64,000 nucleotides of DNA from Photobacterium frigidiphilum (GCF_003025615.1 NZ_PYMJ01000021.1:1-64000), one strand, 5' to 3'. Positions 1 through 10,783 are shown, counted from the first letter of the stretch. Translations and numbers: made by a program. Notes: generated by a model from the sequence alone, not told the origin.

Positions 1-107
1 TAAGTATCCTAAAGGGTTGTTGAAGACTACGACGTTGATAGGCAGGGTGTGTAAGTGCTGCGAGGCATTGAGCTAACCTGTACTAATTGCCCGTGAGGCT
101 TAACCAT
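1..107 (+). rRNA. rrl: 23S ribosomal RNA, 3' end (partial)
   Basis: The first 107 bases match the 3' end of gammaproteobacterial 23S rRNA, including the conserved run GGGTGTGTAAG and the final GTGAGGCTTAACC. The gene begins upstream of the window. It is followed by a 135-base spacer and the 5S gene, the standard order of an rRNA operon. The exact 3' end is placed by analogy with E. coli. Confidence 0.95.
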
Positions 108-242
108 ACAACACCCAAGGGGTTTTTTACGGACTCCACGAACACTTGAATGGTGTTTGAGAACAGATTGTTTGTTATCGAAAGATAAACTAGTTAGATT
201 TCCAAGATTGCTATTGCCAGCGAATGCTGACAATAAAGAATT

Positions 243-362
243 TGTCTGGCGACCATAGCGCTGTGGCTCCACCTGATCCCATGCCGAACTCAGAAGTGAA
301 ACGCAGTTGCGCCGATGGTAGTGTGGGGTCTCCCCATGTGAGAGTAGGGCATCGCCAGGCGC
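243..362 (+). rRNA. rrf: 5S ribosomal RNA
   Basis: A 120-base match to 5S rRNA: the closing stem pairs TCTGGCGA near the start with TCGCCAGG near the end, and the core CCCATGCCGAACTCAGAAGT and GATGGTAGTGTGGGGTCTCC segments are nearly identical to E. coli. It lies 135 bases after the 23S 3' end. No tRNA follows it before the terminator. Confidence 0.96.
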
Positions 363-373
363 CCAATTTAAGA

Positions 374-400
374 AGGCCATCCGAAAGGATGGCCTTTTTT
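374..400 (+). terminator. rRNA operon terminator
   Basis: Stem AGGCCATCC / GGATGGCCT with a GAAA-type loop followed by a run of T. It comes 12 bases after the 5S gene and ends the rRNA operon. Confidence 0.9.
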
Positions 401-1040
401 CGTATATACAGTGAAAATATTTATTATTACTCCAACCTAGAAAACTAGCGATCCAGCAGTCTTCTATCCCTTGAAATACTCTTCTCGCCTTTTAGCTATT
501 TTCTAGCAAGTGACTCTAATACTAATCAAAACAAGTATCTGTTACTAAAGCAGTACAAACTCTCCCAGCAATATCACCATAATCCTTAAACGCTTGATTG
601 GCTAAAAACAGCATTGTCGCATTCTAGCTACCTATCACGATGTTCCTTTCTAGAAACATATAGGACAGTTTGATCATGACATAGCGACTCAGAGCTCCCT
701 TTCCCCCTTAATACTTGCTTTGCCAAATAGCCCACACACTACCTACTCATATTCATAACGGCATCATGATTCTTCCTGTGATAATTGATTGTTTCTAAAA
801 TACGGAGAACTAGAATGCTATATATGCTTAGTTGCCAATGAACTATATAAAAGTAAGCGCTTAGTAGCAGGGGGGCGCTGAAAGCTGTCTGGTTGGTGAG
901 GGAGAGCTTATACCTATGACTAAGTCTTTATCTAATCTTATTCTTTGGTTGGTATTATCTGAAGAGGTAAGAATGGTAGCGTTGATATGAAGTTATAGAA
1001 TTGGTGATATTGGGAAGGGTAAGCCTGAGGGGGGTAATGA
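401..1040. other. Long intergenic region with no supported gene
   Basis: About 640 bases between the rRNA operon terminator and the hairpin at 1041. It is AT-rich with stops in all frames. No tRNA, repeat or family-level protein is visible. The only candidate is a 24-codon + strand ORF at 916-990 preceded by a purine-rich GAGGGAGAG, described under findings; the + strand hairpin at 1041-1068 would be a suitable end for such a transcript. Confidence 0.5.
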
Positions 1041-1068
1041 AGCCTGCAGTTAAAACTGCAGGCTTTTG
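1041..1068 (+). terminator. Hairpin with T-tail on + strand
   Basis: Stem AAGCCTGCAGTT / AACTGCAGGCTT followed by TTTTG on the + strand. The only gene that ends here (1073-2437) is on the minus strand, where the downstream T-run is poor. The hairpin may serve that gene, or may end an unrecognised + strand transcript. Confidence 0.6.
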
Positions 1069-1072
1069 TATC

Positions 1073-2437
1073 TTAGAAGATGATATGTGCCATTAATGCG
1101 ATGACTGGTAGAGTTACTAGTGTGCGTAGAATGAAGATAACAAACAGTTCCCATGCTTTTACTGGTACTTTACTACCAATTAGCAGCGCACCAATTTCAG
1201 ACATGTAGATAAGTTGTGTTACCGACATTGCTGCAATAACAAAACGAGTCAGATCACTTTCGATGCCTGAAGCTAGAATCGAGGGTAAGAACATATCCGC
1301 AAAACCGACAACGATTGTTTTAGAGGCTTCAGTGGCTTCTGGTATTTGTAGTAACTCTAGGAAAGGAATAAATGGCATTCCTAGGTAATCAAAAATTGGT
1401 GTATTTTCAGCAACCACTAACGCTACGGTACCTATTGCCATTACGACTGGCAGTACGCCGAAAACCATATCAACAGCATTTTTTAGACCATCAAGCGCGA
1501 TTGCTCGAAAGCTTTTTACTTCGCGAGCTTTATTTAAGGCTTGCTCTATACCGTATGAAAATATGTTGTGTCCAGCTGGTACTGCTTCATTGTCTGTCGA
1601 TACTTTTGAACCATCAATGTAGGTATTCTTTTTATTCGATAGTGGTGGTAAACGTGGAACGATTATCGCGGCTACAAAACCAGCTAAACAAACTGTTAAG
1701 TAAAATGGGGCAAACATATGCTCCAAGTTAACTTGTGCGATAACCACTAAGCTAAAGGTAATAGAAACTGCGGAGAAAGTTGTACCAATGACAGCTGCTT
1801 CACGCTGAGTATATAAACCAGTCTCATATTGCTTACTTGTAAGAAGTACGCCAACACTGCCATCACCTAGCCATGATGCAATACAGTTAACTGATGAACG
1901 ACCTGGCAAGCCGAAGATTGGGCGCATTATTTTCGTAAATAAGGTACCGAAAAATTCAAGTAGACCAAAATTAAGTAATAACGGTAATAACATACCAGCA
2001 AAAATAAACACCGAAAATAATACTGGTAGTAAGTCATTGAGTACCAGCCCGCCAGTATCACCACTGTGAATCGCTTCAGGTCCTATATTAAGGAAAGTCA
2101 TTACTGCAAAAATAGCACCTAGTTGCTGCACTATAAACCATGCCATCGTTGGGTTCAGTAGACCATTTAGAAAGCTATTATTTAAAATAAATTTAGGTTT
2201 AACTACTTTTGTTATTAAGGACAAAACAGCAGTAAAGCTAATAATAAAGGTTACTATCGCCGTTAATTTATCATCAAATAGGGTTTGAATTGTTTTCGCT
2301 AAAATCGCGATCGGAATGGTAATAGTGCCCTGATAATCGACGGGTGCCATAAAAAGAAAGACACCTAATAGAGAGGGAAGAAGGAACATAAGCCAATTGG
2401 CCGTTGTAATTGGCTTTGCTTGTACCTGATCCTGCAT
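1073..2437 (-). CDS. YjiH family membrane protein (nucleoside-recognition Gate domain)
   Basis: A 454-residue polytopic inner-membrane protein with roughly ten hydrophobic segments. The central part, with GLPGRSSVNCIASWLGDGSVG at about residues 176-196, and the C-terminal half resemble the Gate/nucleoside-recognition domain of YjiH and related transporters, in which two such domains form a translocation pore. The substrate is not known for this family and I do not assign one. The ATG at 2437 is the first in frame. It stands alone: the upstream neighbour gorA is on the same strand but has its own terminator at 2709-2735, so this gene should have its own promoter. A perfect 8+8 inverted repeat at 2507-2524, 70 bases upstream of the start, is a candidate operator. 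Confidence 0.75.
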   Translation of the reverse strand: MQDQVQAKPITTANWLMFLLPSLLGVFLFMAPVDYQGTITIPIAILAKTIQTLFDDKLTAIVTFIISFTAVLSLITKVVKPKFILNNSFLNGLLNPTMAWFIVQQLGAIFAVMTFLNIGPEAIHSGDTGGLVLNDLLPVLFSVFIFAGMLLPLLLNFGLLEFFGTLFTKIMRPIFGLPGRSSVNCIASWLGDGSVGVLLTSKQYETGLYTQREAAVIGTTFSAVSITFSLVVIAQVNLEHMFAPFYLTVCLAGFVAAIIVPRLPPLSNKKNTYIDGSKVSTDNEAVPAGHNIFSYGIEQALNKAREVKSFRAIALDGLKNAVDMVFGVLPVVMAIGTVALVVAENTPIFDYLGMPFIPFLELLQIPEATEASKTIVVGFADMFLPSILASGIESDLTRFVIAAMSVTQLIYMSEIGALLIGSKVPVKAWELFVIFILRTLVTLPVIALMAHIIF

Positions 2438-2506
2438 GATTAACCTTTATCTTATAAATTCACTAGTGTGAATGACTGCTTTTTATCCTTGCGGAATAAC
2501 TATTCA

Positions 2507-2524
2507 CTGATTATCCATAATCAG
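2507..2524. promoter_or_regulatory. Perfect inverted repeat upstream of the YjiH-family gene
   Basis: CTGATTAT-CC-ATAATCAG, two perfect 8-base arms separated by 2 bases. It lies 70 bases upstream of the start of the minus-strand gene at 2437. The size and symmetry suit an operator for a dimeric regulator; no regulator can be named from the sequence. Confidence 0.35.
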
Positions 2525-2708
2525 GAGGGAGAAGGTTACATTTTTTACGACTATTTGGGAATACTGTAAGTGCAGAATTGTCTATTTATGCACTATTTGT
2601 GAGGTTTTTATTCTTTGTATGAGAGCTGTAAAGGTAAAATCAATAAGTTATAAAAAAGCATATGGCTTTTAGTTATTGGCTATCGAGTTCTATTTTTACC
2701 TGATAATA

Positions 2709-2735
2709 AAAAGGGAGGCTAACTAGCCTCCCTTT
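2709..2735 (-). terminator. gorA terminator
   Basis: AAAGGGAGGCTA / TAGCCTCCCTTT hairpin with a T-rich tail on the minus strand, 20 bases beyond the gorA stop codon. Confidence 0.85.
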
Positions 2736-2754
2736 ATATTTTACCTATTACGAC

Positions 2755-4110
2755 TTAGCGCATAGTAACAAATTCTTCAGAACCTGTAGGGTGAATGGCT
2801 ACAACGCTATCGAAATCTGCTTTGGTCGCACCCATCTTGATTGCAACACCGAAGCCTTGAATCATCTCATCAACTGTAAAGCCAATGCCGTGTAAGCCAA
2901 CCACTGTTTCTTCAGGGCCAGCACAAACTAACTTCATTTTACAAGGCTGACGATGAGATGTAACTGCAGTGTACATTGCGGTAAAACCGGACGTATACAC
3001 TTTGACGTTATCTTCGCCATACTGTGCAATAGCTTCAGGCTCTGTTAAACCAATGGTACCGATCGGTGGGTGGCTAAATACAACAGTAGGGATTAGTTTG
3101 TAATCCATCTTGGCTTCAGTTTTACCGTTAAATAGACGTTCAGATAGCTGGCGTCCTGCTTTAACAGCTACAGGAGTCAGTTCAATACCACCTTCCATAA
3201 TGTCGCCAACACAATAAATACCAGCAACATTTGTTTGTTGGTATTCATCAACCTTGATATAGCCACGTGAATTAGTTTCAACGCCTGTTGATGCTAGGTT
3301 TATTTTGTCTGTCGTTGGATTACGACCAATAGCCCAGATCAGTAGGTCGGTATTGTGCGACTCACCATTTTCGAAGTGTAATGTTGTTGAACCATCAGCT
3401 TCTTTGATGATTTCTTTAGGAATTGAATGCGTATGAAGGGTTGGACCTTCTGCATTCATGACTTCCACTAATGTTTCAACGATCAATGGATCAAAGCTAC
3501 GCAGTGGTGATTCTTTACGAACGAACAGGTGAGTATCTGTACCTAATGCACTTAAAACACCTGCAATTTCAACAGCAATATAACCTGCACCAATGACAGC
3601 TGTACGCTTAGGCTGTTCGTTCAAGTCAAAGAAGCCGTTTGAGTCGATGCCATGTTCAGCACCAGGAATATTCGGGATTGTTGGCTCACCACCCACAGCA
3701 ATTAAGATGTGGTCTGCTGTTAAATGCTCACCATTTACTTCAATTGTTTTTTCATTAACAAATTTAGCAAAGCCATTAATCACTTCGATCTTATTCTTAC
3801 CAAGAACGTTGTCATATGCTTGGTGAATACGACCGATGTATGCTTCACGGTTTTTAACTAGTGTGCTCCAATTGAAGCTTTTCACATCAACATCAAAGCC
3901 ATAGTCTTTTGAGTAAAGGTGGATCGCTTCAGCAATTTGAGCACCATGCCACATTACTTTTTTCGGTACACATCCGACGTTTACACAGGTACCACCCAGT
4001 GCTTTTGCTTCTATAAGGGCAACTTTTGCGCCGTGCATTGCAGCACGGTTAGCTGATGCAATGCCGCCACTTCCGCCACCAATACAAATGTAATCAAAAT
4101 GCTTCGCCAT
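2755..4110 (-). CDS. gorA: Glutathione-disulfide reductase
   Basis: NADPH-dependent flavoenzyme that reduces glutathione disulfide in the cytoplasm. The 451-residue length matches E. coli Gor. Visible signatures in order: N-terminal FAD dinucleotide fold GGGSGG (residues 11-16), the redox-active disulfide motif GGTCVNVGC with Cys42 and Cys47, a central NADPH fold [11 protein letters not shown], the second FAD motif GIYCVGD, and the C-terminal HPTGSEE carrying the catalytic His-Glu pair (His440, Glu445). The ATG is preceded by GGAGAAAGTC, a good ribosome binding site. rlmJ lies upstream on the same strand, 175 bases away, the same partnership as in E. coli (rlmJ-gor). Confidence 0.96.
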   Translation of the reverse strand: MAKHFDYICIGGGSGGIASANRAAMHGAKVALIEAKALGGTCVNVGCVPKKVMWHGAQIAEAIHLYSKDYGFDVDVKSFNWSTLVKNREAYIGRIHQAYDNVLGKNKIEVINGFAKFVNEKTIEVNGEHLTADHILIAVGGEPTIPNIPGAEHGIDSNGFFDLNEQPKRTAVIGAGYIAVEIAGVLSALGTDTHLFVRKESPLRSFDPLIVETLVEVMNAEGPTLHTHSIPKEIIKEADGSTTLHFENGESHNTDLLIWAIGRNPTTDKINLASTGVETNSRGYIKVDEYQQTNVAGIYCVGDIMEGGIELTPVAVKAGRQLSERLFNGKTEAKMDYKLIPTVVFSHPPIGTIGLTEPEAIAQYGEDNVKVYTSGFTAMYTAVTSHRQPCKMKLVCAGPEETVVGLHGIGFTVDEMIQGFGVAIKMGATKADFDSVVAIHPTGSEEFVTMR

Positions 4111-4285
4111 GACTTTCTCCGCTTAATTTTATGATTTATGAGCTGAACCTAGTGTAATCAAGAAATAGAAGAGTTACGAGAGGTGTGAATCGAGAAAGCT
4201 GATTCAGCTTAGATCATTAATCGAAGATAGAAAGAAGGCGATTGAAACATCGCCTTACTGAAGGGGGGTATAATCGTATTAACTC

Positions 4286-5125
4286 TTATTCAGGTACTAC
4301 CCATGTAATTGAATGGTGACCATGATTAGGTGCAATAGCTTGTTGTAACCAAGGAAGAATAGTCTGCATTTGACTCTCTAATTTCCACGGTGGGTTGATA
4401 ACAATCATGCCTGAAGCCGTCATACCACGCTCGGTCGTATCTGGCTCAACGCCTAATTCAATTTGTAAGATATTACGGATACCACACTTCTCAAGACCTT
4501 TAAGCATTTTATCGATGTTTTCGCGGTAAACAACAGGGTACCAAATTGCATAGGTCCCCGTTGCCCAACGCTTATGGCTATCAGCTATAGCGCTTACGAC
4601 ATCCATATATTCATGCTTAAGCTCATAAGGCGGGTCGATAAGTACCACACCACGTCGCTCTTTAGGGGGTAAACTGCCCTTTAATCGTAAGAATGCATCT
4701 TCTTTATACATGCGTACTTGGCGATCGCCTCGGAACTCTTGCAATAATAAAGGAAAATCGGCCGGGTGAAGTTCAGTTAGCACCATACGGTCTTGTTCAC
4801 GTATCTGAGCGCGAGCAACACTCGGTGAACCAGGGTAATACCGCAGTTCTTCCGTTTCATTCAGCGCTTTTATTGCTTCGATATAAGAGGTGATTTCAGC
4901 TGGAATATCATCACGAGACCAAAGGCGTGCAATACCTTGTTTGAATTCACCCGTTTTTTCGCTGCGCTCATCTTGCAGATCATAACGACCCACACCAGAG
5001 TGCGTATCGTGGTAGACGAAAGGCTTATCTTTTTGCTTGAGTGCATCTAGGATCAAACTTTGGACAATATGTTTAACCACATCGGCATGGTTGCCTGCGT
5101 GGAAGCTGTGGCGATAACTCAGCAT
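4286..5125 (-). CDS. rlmJ: 23S rRNA (adenine(2030)-N(6))-methyltransferase
   Basis: A 279-residue protein matching RlmJ (formerly YhiR), which methylates A2030 of 23S rRNA using S-adenosylmethionine. The N-terminus MLSYRHSFHAGNHADV is the family hallmark, and the amino-methyltransferase catalytic motif DPPY is at residues 164-167. It is transcribed toward gorA as in E. coli, where the two can be cotranscribed. The start is the first ATG and gives the usual length. The upstream side is divergent from prlC with a 256-base intergenic region. Confidence 0.95.
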   Translation of the reverse strand: MLSYRHSFHAGNHADVVKHIVQSLILDALKQKDKPFVYHDTHSGVGRYDLQDERSEKTGEFKQGIARLWSRDDIPAEITSYIEAIKALNETEELRYYPGSPSVARAQIREQDRMVLTELHPADFPLLLQEFRGDRQVRMYKEDAFLRLKGSLPPKERRGVVLIDPPYELKHEYMDVVSAIADSHKRWATGTYAIWYPVVYRENIDKMLKGLEKCGIRNILQIELGVEPDTTERGMTASGMIVINPPWKLESQMQTILPWLQQAIAPNHGHHSITWVVPE

Positions 5126-5381
5126 GAATTGGTCTCTGTGCTAATTTGAAAGTATTTATGAGTGGCTATTATGGCGGATTAGCCATGAATATCCAGATGA
5201 GTGGCGAACTTTAGTTGCTAGCTATGCGTACTGTATGTAAAAGCTTGTAGGCAATATTCAGTTTTGTTTTATTTAATCGAAAGATATTACAAGCAGTTCG
5301 ACCATAATGAGTAAATAAGGGATTGAATTAACACGCCCGCACACACATCTAAACAATAATAAAAGAATTAAGGATACGCGC

Positions 5382-7424
5382 ATGTCTAACCCATTATTGT
5401 CCATGACGGCTTTGCCACCGTTTTCTCTGATAAAGCCTGAGCATATAAAGCCAGCAGTTGAACAGGCGATTGCCGATTGCCGTGCGAAAGTAGAAGAAGT
5501 ACTTACCAATAGCGATTTGGTAAGTTGGGAAACGATTTGCGTTCCACTCGCAGAGACGGATGATCGACTTAGCCGTATTTGGTCTCCTGTTGGGCATCTT
5601 AATGGTGTTAAAAATAGCGCTGAATTACGTGAAGCGTATGAAAGCTGCTTACCTATTTTATCTGATTACGGTACGTGGGTGGGTCAGCACAAAGGTTTAT
5701 ATGAAGCATATAAAGCCATTAAAGCGAGTGATGAGTTTGCTACGTTGTCTCAAGCACAGCAAAAAACGATAACCGATGCACTCAAAGATTTCGAATTGTC
5801 AGGCATTGGTTTACCTGCCAAAGAGCAACATCGTTATGGTGAAATTAGTAAGCGACTTTCAGAATTAGCATCAACGTTTAGCAATAACGTGTTAGATGCA
5901 ACGATGGGATGGAGCAAACTGATTACAGATGAATCGGCATTGGAAGGCTTGCCTGAATCTGCAATACAAGCAGCAAAAGCGAATGCAGAAGCCAAAGATA
6001 AAGAAGGCTACTTATTTACGCTTGAAATTCCCTCTTATTTACCGGTTATGACTTATTGTGCTAATCGTGAATTACGTCAGGAAATGTATCAAGCATTTGT
6101 TACTCGTGCTTCAGATCGTGGTCCAAATGCTGGTGAGTGGGATAACAGCGAAATCATTGCTGAAAAATTAAAGCTGAGCCATGAAATTGCACGTTTATTA
6201 GGTTTTAACACTTACAGTGAAAAATCACTTGCGACGAAAATGGCGGAATCTCCAGAGCAAGTATTGGGTTTTCTTAATAATCTTGCTGTACGCGCAAAAC
6301 CACAAGCTGAACGTGAAGTGTCAGAGCTTCGTGACTATGCGAAAACTGAATTTGGTGCAGAAGATCTAGAACCGTGGGATTTGTCTTTTTATTCCGAGAA
6401 ATTGAAACAACACCGTTATAGCATTTCAGATGAACAGCTTCGCCCGTATTTCCCAGAGAAAAAAGCCGTCGCAGGTTTGTTTGAAGTACTTAAGCGTGTC
6501 TTTGGGATGGATGTGAAGCAGCGCGAGGGTATCGAGGTATGGGATGACACTGTTACCTTCTACGATATTTTTGATGCAACTGGCGAGCTCCGTGGCAGTT
6601 TTTATCTTGATTTGTATGCCCGTGAACACAAGCGTGGCGGTGCATGGATGGATGAATGTGCCGTACGTCGTATATGCGCCGATGGTAGCTTACAAACCCC
6701 TGTCGCATACCTAACGTGTAACTTTAATAAACCCATTGGCGATAAGCCTGCATTGTTTACCCATGATGAATTGGTCACTTTATTCCATGAAACTGGCCAT
6801 GGTATTCACCATATGTTGACGCAAGTTGATGCGCCATCTGTTTCTGGTATCAATGGTGTGCCGTGGGATGCGGTTGAATTACCGAGTCAGTTCCTCGAAA
6901 ACTGGTGCTGGGAAGAGGAAGCGTTGGCATTTATTTCTGGTCACTTTGAAACGGGTGAGCCTTTACCGAAAGAAATGCTAGATAAAATGTTGGCGGCAAA
7001 AAACTTTCAATCCGCGATGGGTATTTTACGTCAGTTGGAGTTTGGTCTGTTCGATTTCAGCCTATACACCAACTATGATCCAGAAGTGGGTGCGCAGGTA
7101 TTAGAAACATTATTTGATGTGAAATCGCGAGTATCTGTCGTACCTAGCCCTGAATGGGGACGTTTCCCGCATAGCTTTAGCCATATTTTTGCCGGTGGTT
7201 ACAGTGCGGGTTATTACAGCTACCTATGGGCAGAGCTATTATCTGCCGATGCATTTTCTCGTTTTGAGGATGAAGGTATTTTTAACCAAGCAACAGGTGC
7301 TGACTTCCTACATTGCATTCTAGAGCGTGGCGGTAGTGAAGAGCCTATGGACCTTTTTAAACGTTTCCGCGGGCGTGAGCCTCAACTGGATGCGATGCTA
7401 CGTCACTGTGGTATTACAGGCTAA
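5382..7424 (+). CDS. prlC: Oligopeptidase A (M3 family zinc metallopeptidase)
   Basis: Cytoplasmic oligopeptidase that degrades signal peptides and other short peptides. The 680 residues match PrlC/OpdA. The zinc-binding motif HETGH is at residues 469-473, followed by the distal ligand region with ELPSQFLENW typical of M3 peptidases. The start ATG has an AAGGAT ribosome site 8 bases upstream (AATTAAGGATACGCGC). It is monocistronic: a bidirectional terminator at 7461 separates it from the convergent gppA. In E. coli prlC is followed by rsmJ; here rsmJ is about 13 kb away. Confidence 0.96.
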   Translation: MSNPLLSMTALPPFSLIKPEHIKPAVEQAIADCRAKVEEVLTNSDLVSWETICVPLAETDDRLSRIWSPVGHLNGVKNSAELREAYESCLPILSDYGTWVGQHKGLYEAYKAIKASDEFATLSQAQQKTITDALKDFELSGIGLPAKEQHRYGEISKRLSELASTFSNNVLDATMGWSKLITDESALEGLPESAIQAAKANAEAKDKEGYLFTLEIPSYLPVMTYCANRELRQEMYQAFVTRASDRGPNAGEWDNSEIIAEKLKLSHEIARLLGFNTYSEKSLATKMAESPEQVLGFLNNLAVRAKPQAEREVSELRDYAKTEFGAEDLEPWDLSFYSEKLKQHRYSISDEQLRPYFPEKKAVAGLFEVLKRVFGMDVKQREGIEVWDDTVTFYDIFDATGELRGSFYLDLYAREHKRGGAWMDECAVRRICADGSLQTPVAYLTCNFNKPIGDKPALFTHDELVTLFHETGHGIHHMLTQVDAPSVSGINGVPWDAVELPSQFLENWCWEEEALAFISGHFETGEPLPKEMLDKMLAAKNFQSAMGILRQLEFGLFDFSLYTNYDPEVGAQVLETLFDVKSRVSVVPSPEWGRFPHSFSHIFAGGYSAGYYSYLWAELLSADAFSRFEDEGIFNQATGADFLHCILERGGSEEPMDLFKRFRGREPQLDAMLRHCGITG

Positions 7425-7460
7425 CTAGCATCATTGAGATGTAAAACTAAGATGTAATAA

Positions 7461-7486
7461 AAAAGGCTCCCGAGGGAGCCTTTTTT
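7461..7486. terminator. Bidirectional terminator between prlC and gppA
   Basis: AAAAAGGCTCCC / GGGAGCCTTTTTT hairpin with A-run and T-run on either side, suited to ending both convergent genes. Confidence 0.9.
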
Positions 7487-7512
7487 AATCGAACAGGTTG
7501 TGAATATTAGCG

Positions 7513-9012
7513 TTATTCGCTTTCTTCAAGAACCAAAGGCCAACCCATGTCAGTTTGACGGGTGGCTTCTTGTTGTAACTCAACGCGACTTAACGGGTTA
7601 GCTAATAGCCAAGCCGCTGGTAATGTCAGAACCAGTTTGTTCTCAGCGACCGATAAACTAAATGGCGGCTGCTGGTTGTGATCACGACGATGACAGAGAA
7701 TAACGGCTAAACGTAACAGACGTAAAATACGGGCAGCACTTTGAGCTGACAGTGCATGCTGTTCCGGTAGACTCGTTAACTGCTCGCGGAAGCGACGCAG
7801 TAATTCTGCTATCAAATGTTTCTGTGCGCGAGTAAAACCTGGTAAATCAATGTGATTGATCAGGTAAGCGGCATGTTCACCGCTTTTCTTGAACTCAATA
7901 CTGGTACCGATTTCATGTAAACATACGCTTGCATGAAGCAGATATTGTGCCTGAGGTTCTAATTGCCATTCTTCATCGCAACGAGATAGTAACGCCATCG
8001 CAGTATTAGTCACCGCACTTGCGTGACTGGTATCGAGCTGAAAACGCTCTTGAACGCTGGTAAGTGTACGTTCACGTACATCATGGTGACGCATTTTGCT
8101 CATCATTTCATACACCATACCTTCACGTAGGGCGCCGCCAGCCAGAGTCATTGATTCGATGTTCAATGATTCAAACACAGCGATTAAAATGGATAAGCCG
8201 CTCGGAAAGACCAGCGCGCGTTCCAGAGTCAGACCTTCAATATCTAAGTCTTCTAAGCGTTCATACTGCATTGCTTGGCGCTGCATGCGCTTTAGCTTCG
8301 AAAGGGTGATGATTTCATCCATTCCTTGGGCCAGCATGATTTCCTGCAGGGCTTGTACGGTACCACTGGCACCCACACAAGTTTCCCAGCCTAGCTGGGT
8401 ATACTGCTCAACGATTGGCTCAATCGCATTTTTTGCAGCATTAATGGCAGCGTCAAAATTTTCAGCCGTTAAGTAGCGATCTTTGAAGTAGCGTTCTAAC
8501 CAAGTCACACAGCCAATTTTCAGGCTGGTTAATGCGCTGGCATCAAAGCCCTCGCCAATAATGACTTCGGTACTCGCACCACCAATATCGACCACTAAAC
8601 GCTTGTCACTGCCACCAGAGGTGTGGGCTACACCTTGATAGATAATCCGGGCTTCTTCTTCTCCGGGAATCACATCGACCTTGCTACCAAGGATATCTTT
8701 TGCTTTGGAAAGAAATATATCAGCATTGACTGCAGTACGAAGTGCCGCAGTACCAATAATGCGAACACGCTCAGCAGGTATATCCTGTAAACGTTCTGCA
8801 AATAGACTGAGGCAGTCCCATCCGCGTTGCATTGCTTCTTCACTCAATTCGTTTTGGCTATTCAGCCCTGCCGCTAAACGTACTTTACGTTTAATTTTAG
8901 CCAGAGTTTGCACACTGCCAGCGACTTCACGAACAATCCACATATGAAAGCTATTAGAGCCTAAATCAATTGCGGCATATAAAGATGATATTGAATTCCT
9001 TTCCATAGGCAT
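7513..9012 (-). CDS. gppA: Guanosine pentaphosphatase / exopolyphosphatase
   Basis: Ppx/GppA phosphatase, 499 residues (E. coli GppA 494). It converts pppGpp to ppGpp in the stringent response and can act on polyphosphate. Motifs: N-terminal phosphate loop [11 protein letters not shown], second nucleotide-fold segment [13 protein letters not shown], catalytic SGEEEAR-like [12 protein letters not shown], and [14 protein letters not shown]. The C-terminal third is the HD-like domain. It follows rhlB by only 6 bases, so the two are almost certainly one operon, as in E. coli. Assigned to GppA rather than Ppx because of this neighbour and the closer sequence match. An alternative ATG lies two codons downstream. 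Confidence 0.92.
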   Translation of the reverse strand: MPMERNSISSLYAAIDLGSNSFHMWIVREVAGSVQTLAKIKRKVRLAAGLNSQNELSEEAMQRGWDCLSLFAERLQDIPAERVRIIGTAALRTAVNADIFLSKAKDILGSKVDVIPGEEEARIIYQGVAHTSGGSDKRLVVDIGGASTEVIIGEGFDASALTSLKIGCVTWLERYFKDRYLTAENFDAAINAAKNAIEPIVEQYTQLGWETCVGASGTVQALQEIMLAQGMDEIITLSKLKRMQRQAMQYERLEDLDIEGLTLERALVFPSGLSILIAVFESLNIESMTLAGGALREGMVYEMMSKMRHHDVRERTLTSVQERFQLDTSHASAVTNTAMALLSRCDEEWQLEPQAQYLLHASVCLHEIGTSIEFKKSGEHAAYLINHIDLPGFTRAQKHLIAELLRRFREQLTSLPEQHALSAQSAARILRLLRLAVILCHRRDHNQQPPFSLSVAENKLVLTLPAAWLLANPLSRVELQQEATRQTDMGWPLVLEESE

Positions 9013-9018
9013 ATGTTC

Positions 9019-10332
9019 TTATTGTTGCTTCTGTGATTGTGGATGACGTCGGTTATTATTACGAGGACGTGACTGTCCTTGACCCTGACGGTTTCCATTA
9101 GGACGACGGTTTCCACCTTGACGCGGCGTTCGCTGAAGGCGAAGCGGTGCTGGTAGCTCGTCTAACAATGCTTCAGAGTTATACTTTGATAATGGAATTG
9201 GGTGTTCAATGTAAGTTTCGATAGCAGGAAGGTTAATTGCGTATTCTTCACATGCAAAACTGATTGAACAACCGCTTTCGCCTGCACGACCAGTACGGCC
9301 GATACGGTGTACGTAATCTTCAGCATCATCAGGTAGGTCGTAATTATAAACGTGTGTTACTTGTGGAATATGTAAACCACGAGCAGCTACATCGGTTGCC
9401 ACTAGAATATCGATATCACCTTGGGTGAACTGTTCTAGAATACGAACACGTTTTTTCTGCGGTACATCGCCATTCAATAGACCAACACGGTGGTTATCGG
9501 CAGCTAGGTGGCCCCAGATGTCTTCACAACGGTGCTTTGTATTAGCAAAGATAATGGCGCGATCTGGCCACTCTTCTTCGATTAGAGTCTGTAGAAGGCG
9601 CATTTTTTCCTGATTAGAAGGATAGAAAAGCTCTTCTTGAATACGATGTCCCGTTTTTTGATCCGGTTCAACAACCACACTTTCAGGGCTGTTCATGTGT
9701 TCGAATGCTAGTTCTTTTACACGGTAAGACAATGTTGCAGAGAACAACATGTTCAAACGTGCTTTAGGTGCTGGCATGCGACGGAACAAAAAGCGAATGT
9801 CTTTAATAAAACCTAAATCGAACATACGATCGGCTTCATCAAGTACAACCACCTGAATAGAGGCTAAGTCGATAACACGCTGCTTGTAGAAGTCGATAAT
9901 ACGACCACAAGTACCGATAAGGATATCAACGCCTTCAGCAAATACTTTCTGTTGCTTTTCATACGCTTCACCACCGTATGCTAGACCAGCTTTTAGACCG
10001 GTACTTGCAAGTAGTGGCGCGGCATCATTGTAAATCTGGATAGCCAGTTCACGGGTTGGTGCCATGATAATAGCGCGAGGCTGGTTAGTTTTGCGCTCAT
10101 CCGATGCGGGATTAAGAAGCAAATAATTAAAAGTCGCGGTCAAAAAAGCCAGGGTTTTCCCTGTACCTGTTTGAGCCTGACCTGCGATGTCTTGGCCGGT
10201 GAGCACAACCGGCAATGCTAAAGCTTGGATCGGGGTACAATAATGAAACCCTTGTGCGTCCAGTCCTTCTAAAACCGTAGGCTCTAAACCTAGGTCAGCA
10301 AATTTCTGCTCTGTGATGTGAGTCGTCTTCAT
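9019..10332 (-). CDS. rhlB: ATP-dependent RNA helicase RhlB
   Basis: DEAD-box helicase, 437 residues, a component of the RNA degradosome that unwinds structured RNA for decay. In order: Q motif region with Phe and GFHYCTPIQ, Walker [17 protein letters not shown], the DEAD box [11 protein letters not shown] (LFSATLS), [10 protein letters not shown] and the HRIGRTGR motif. The C-terminal tail of about 40 residues is rich in Arg, Gln and Asn, as expected for an RNA- or RNase E-contacting extension. It is divergent from trxA, exactly as in E. coli, and is cotranscribed with gppA downstream. Confidence 0.96.
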   Translation of the reverse strand: MKTTHITEQKFADLGLEPTVLEGLDAQGFHYCTPIQALALPVVLTGQDIAGQAQTGTGKTLAFLTATFNYLLLNPASDERKTNQPRAIIMAPTRELAIQIYNDAAPLLASTGLKAGLAYGGEAYEKQQKVFAEGVDILIGTCGRIIDFYKQRVIDLASIQVVVLDEADRMFDLGFIKDIRFLFRRMPAPKARLNMLFSATLSYRVKELAFEHMNSPESVVVEPDQKTGHRIQEELFYPSNQEKMRLLQTLIEEEWPDRAIIFANTKHRCEDIWGHLAADNHRVGLLNGDVPQKKRVRILEQFTQGDIDILVATDVAARGLHIPQVTHVYNYDLPDDAEDYVHRIGRTGRAGESGCSISFACEEYAINLPAIETYIEHPIPLSKYNSEALLDELPAPLRLQRTPRQGGNRRPNGNRQGQGQSRPRNNNRRHPQSQKQQ

Positions 10333-10444
10333 TCGTATAGAATATCAGCTTAGGGTTGCAATACGAAACGTATTCCATTCAAATAGGGCAACGATTTGCT
10401 GGTTAAAAATAAAATCAGCTAAAAATCAACCATTGGAGTGGAAG

Positions 10445-10771
10445 ATGAACGACAAGATTGTGCAGCTAACAGACGCAACTTTTGACAGCGATGTAGTGAA
10501 TGCTGCTGGTCCGGTATTGGTCGATTTTTGGGCTGAATGGTGTGGTCCTTGTAAGATGATTGCCCCAATTCTTGACGAAATCGCCAACGAGTACGAAGGC
10601 AAAGTGACGATCGGTAAATTAAATATTGATCAAAACGCAGCAACACCGCCAAAATTTGGCATTCGTGGCATCCCAACATTATTGCTCTTTAAAGATGGTA
10701 GTGTGGCTGCAACGAAAGTAGGGGCTCTTTCTAAGACCCAGCTAAAAGAGTTCCTTGACGCGAACTTATAA
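10445..10771 (+). CDS. trxA: Thioredoxin 1
   Basis: A 108-residue thioredoxin, a general cytoplasmic protein disulfide reductant and subunit of several reductases. The active site WCGPC is at residues 32-36, the cis-proline loop is GIRGIPT, and length and sequence match E. coli TrxA. The start is the second in-frame ATG: the sequence GGAGTGGAAG immediately before it is the ribosome binding site, and the first ATG (10433) overlaps that site. rho follows on the same strand after a 196-base leader with two hairpins. Confidence 0.96.
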   Translation: MNDKIVQLTDATFDSDVVNAAGPVLVDFWAEWCGPCKMIAPILDEIANEYEGKVTIGKLNIDQNAATPPKFGIRGIPTLLLFKDGSVAATKVGALSKTQLKEFLDANL

Positions 10772-10783
10772 GCAGCTTTGTGT

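Noticed and set aside
27-380. Minus-strand ORF of 117 codons
   Set aside because: It runs antisense through the 23S end, spacer and 5S gene.
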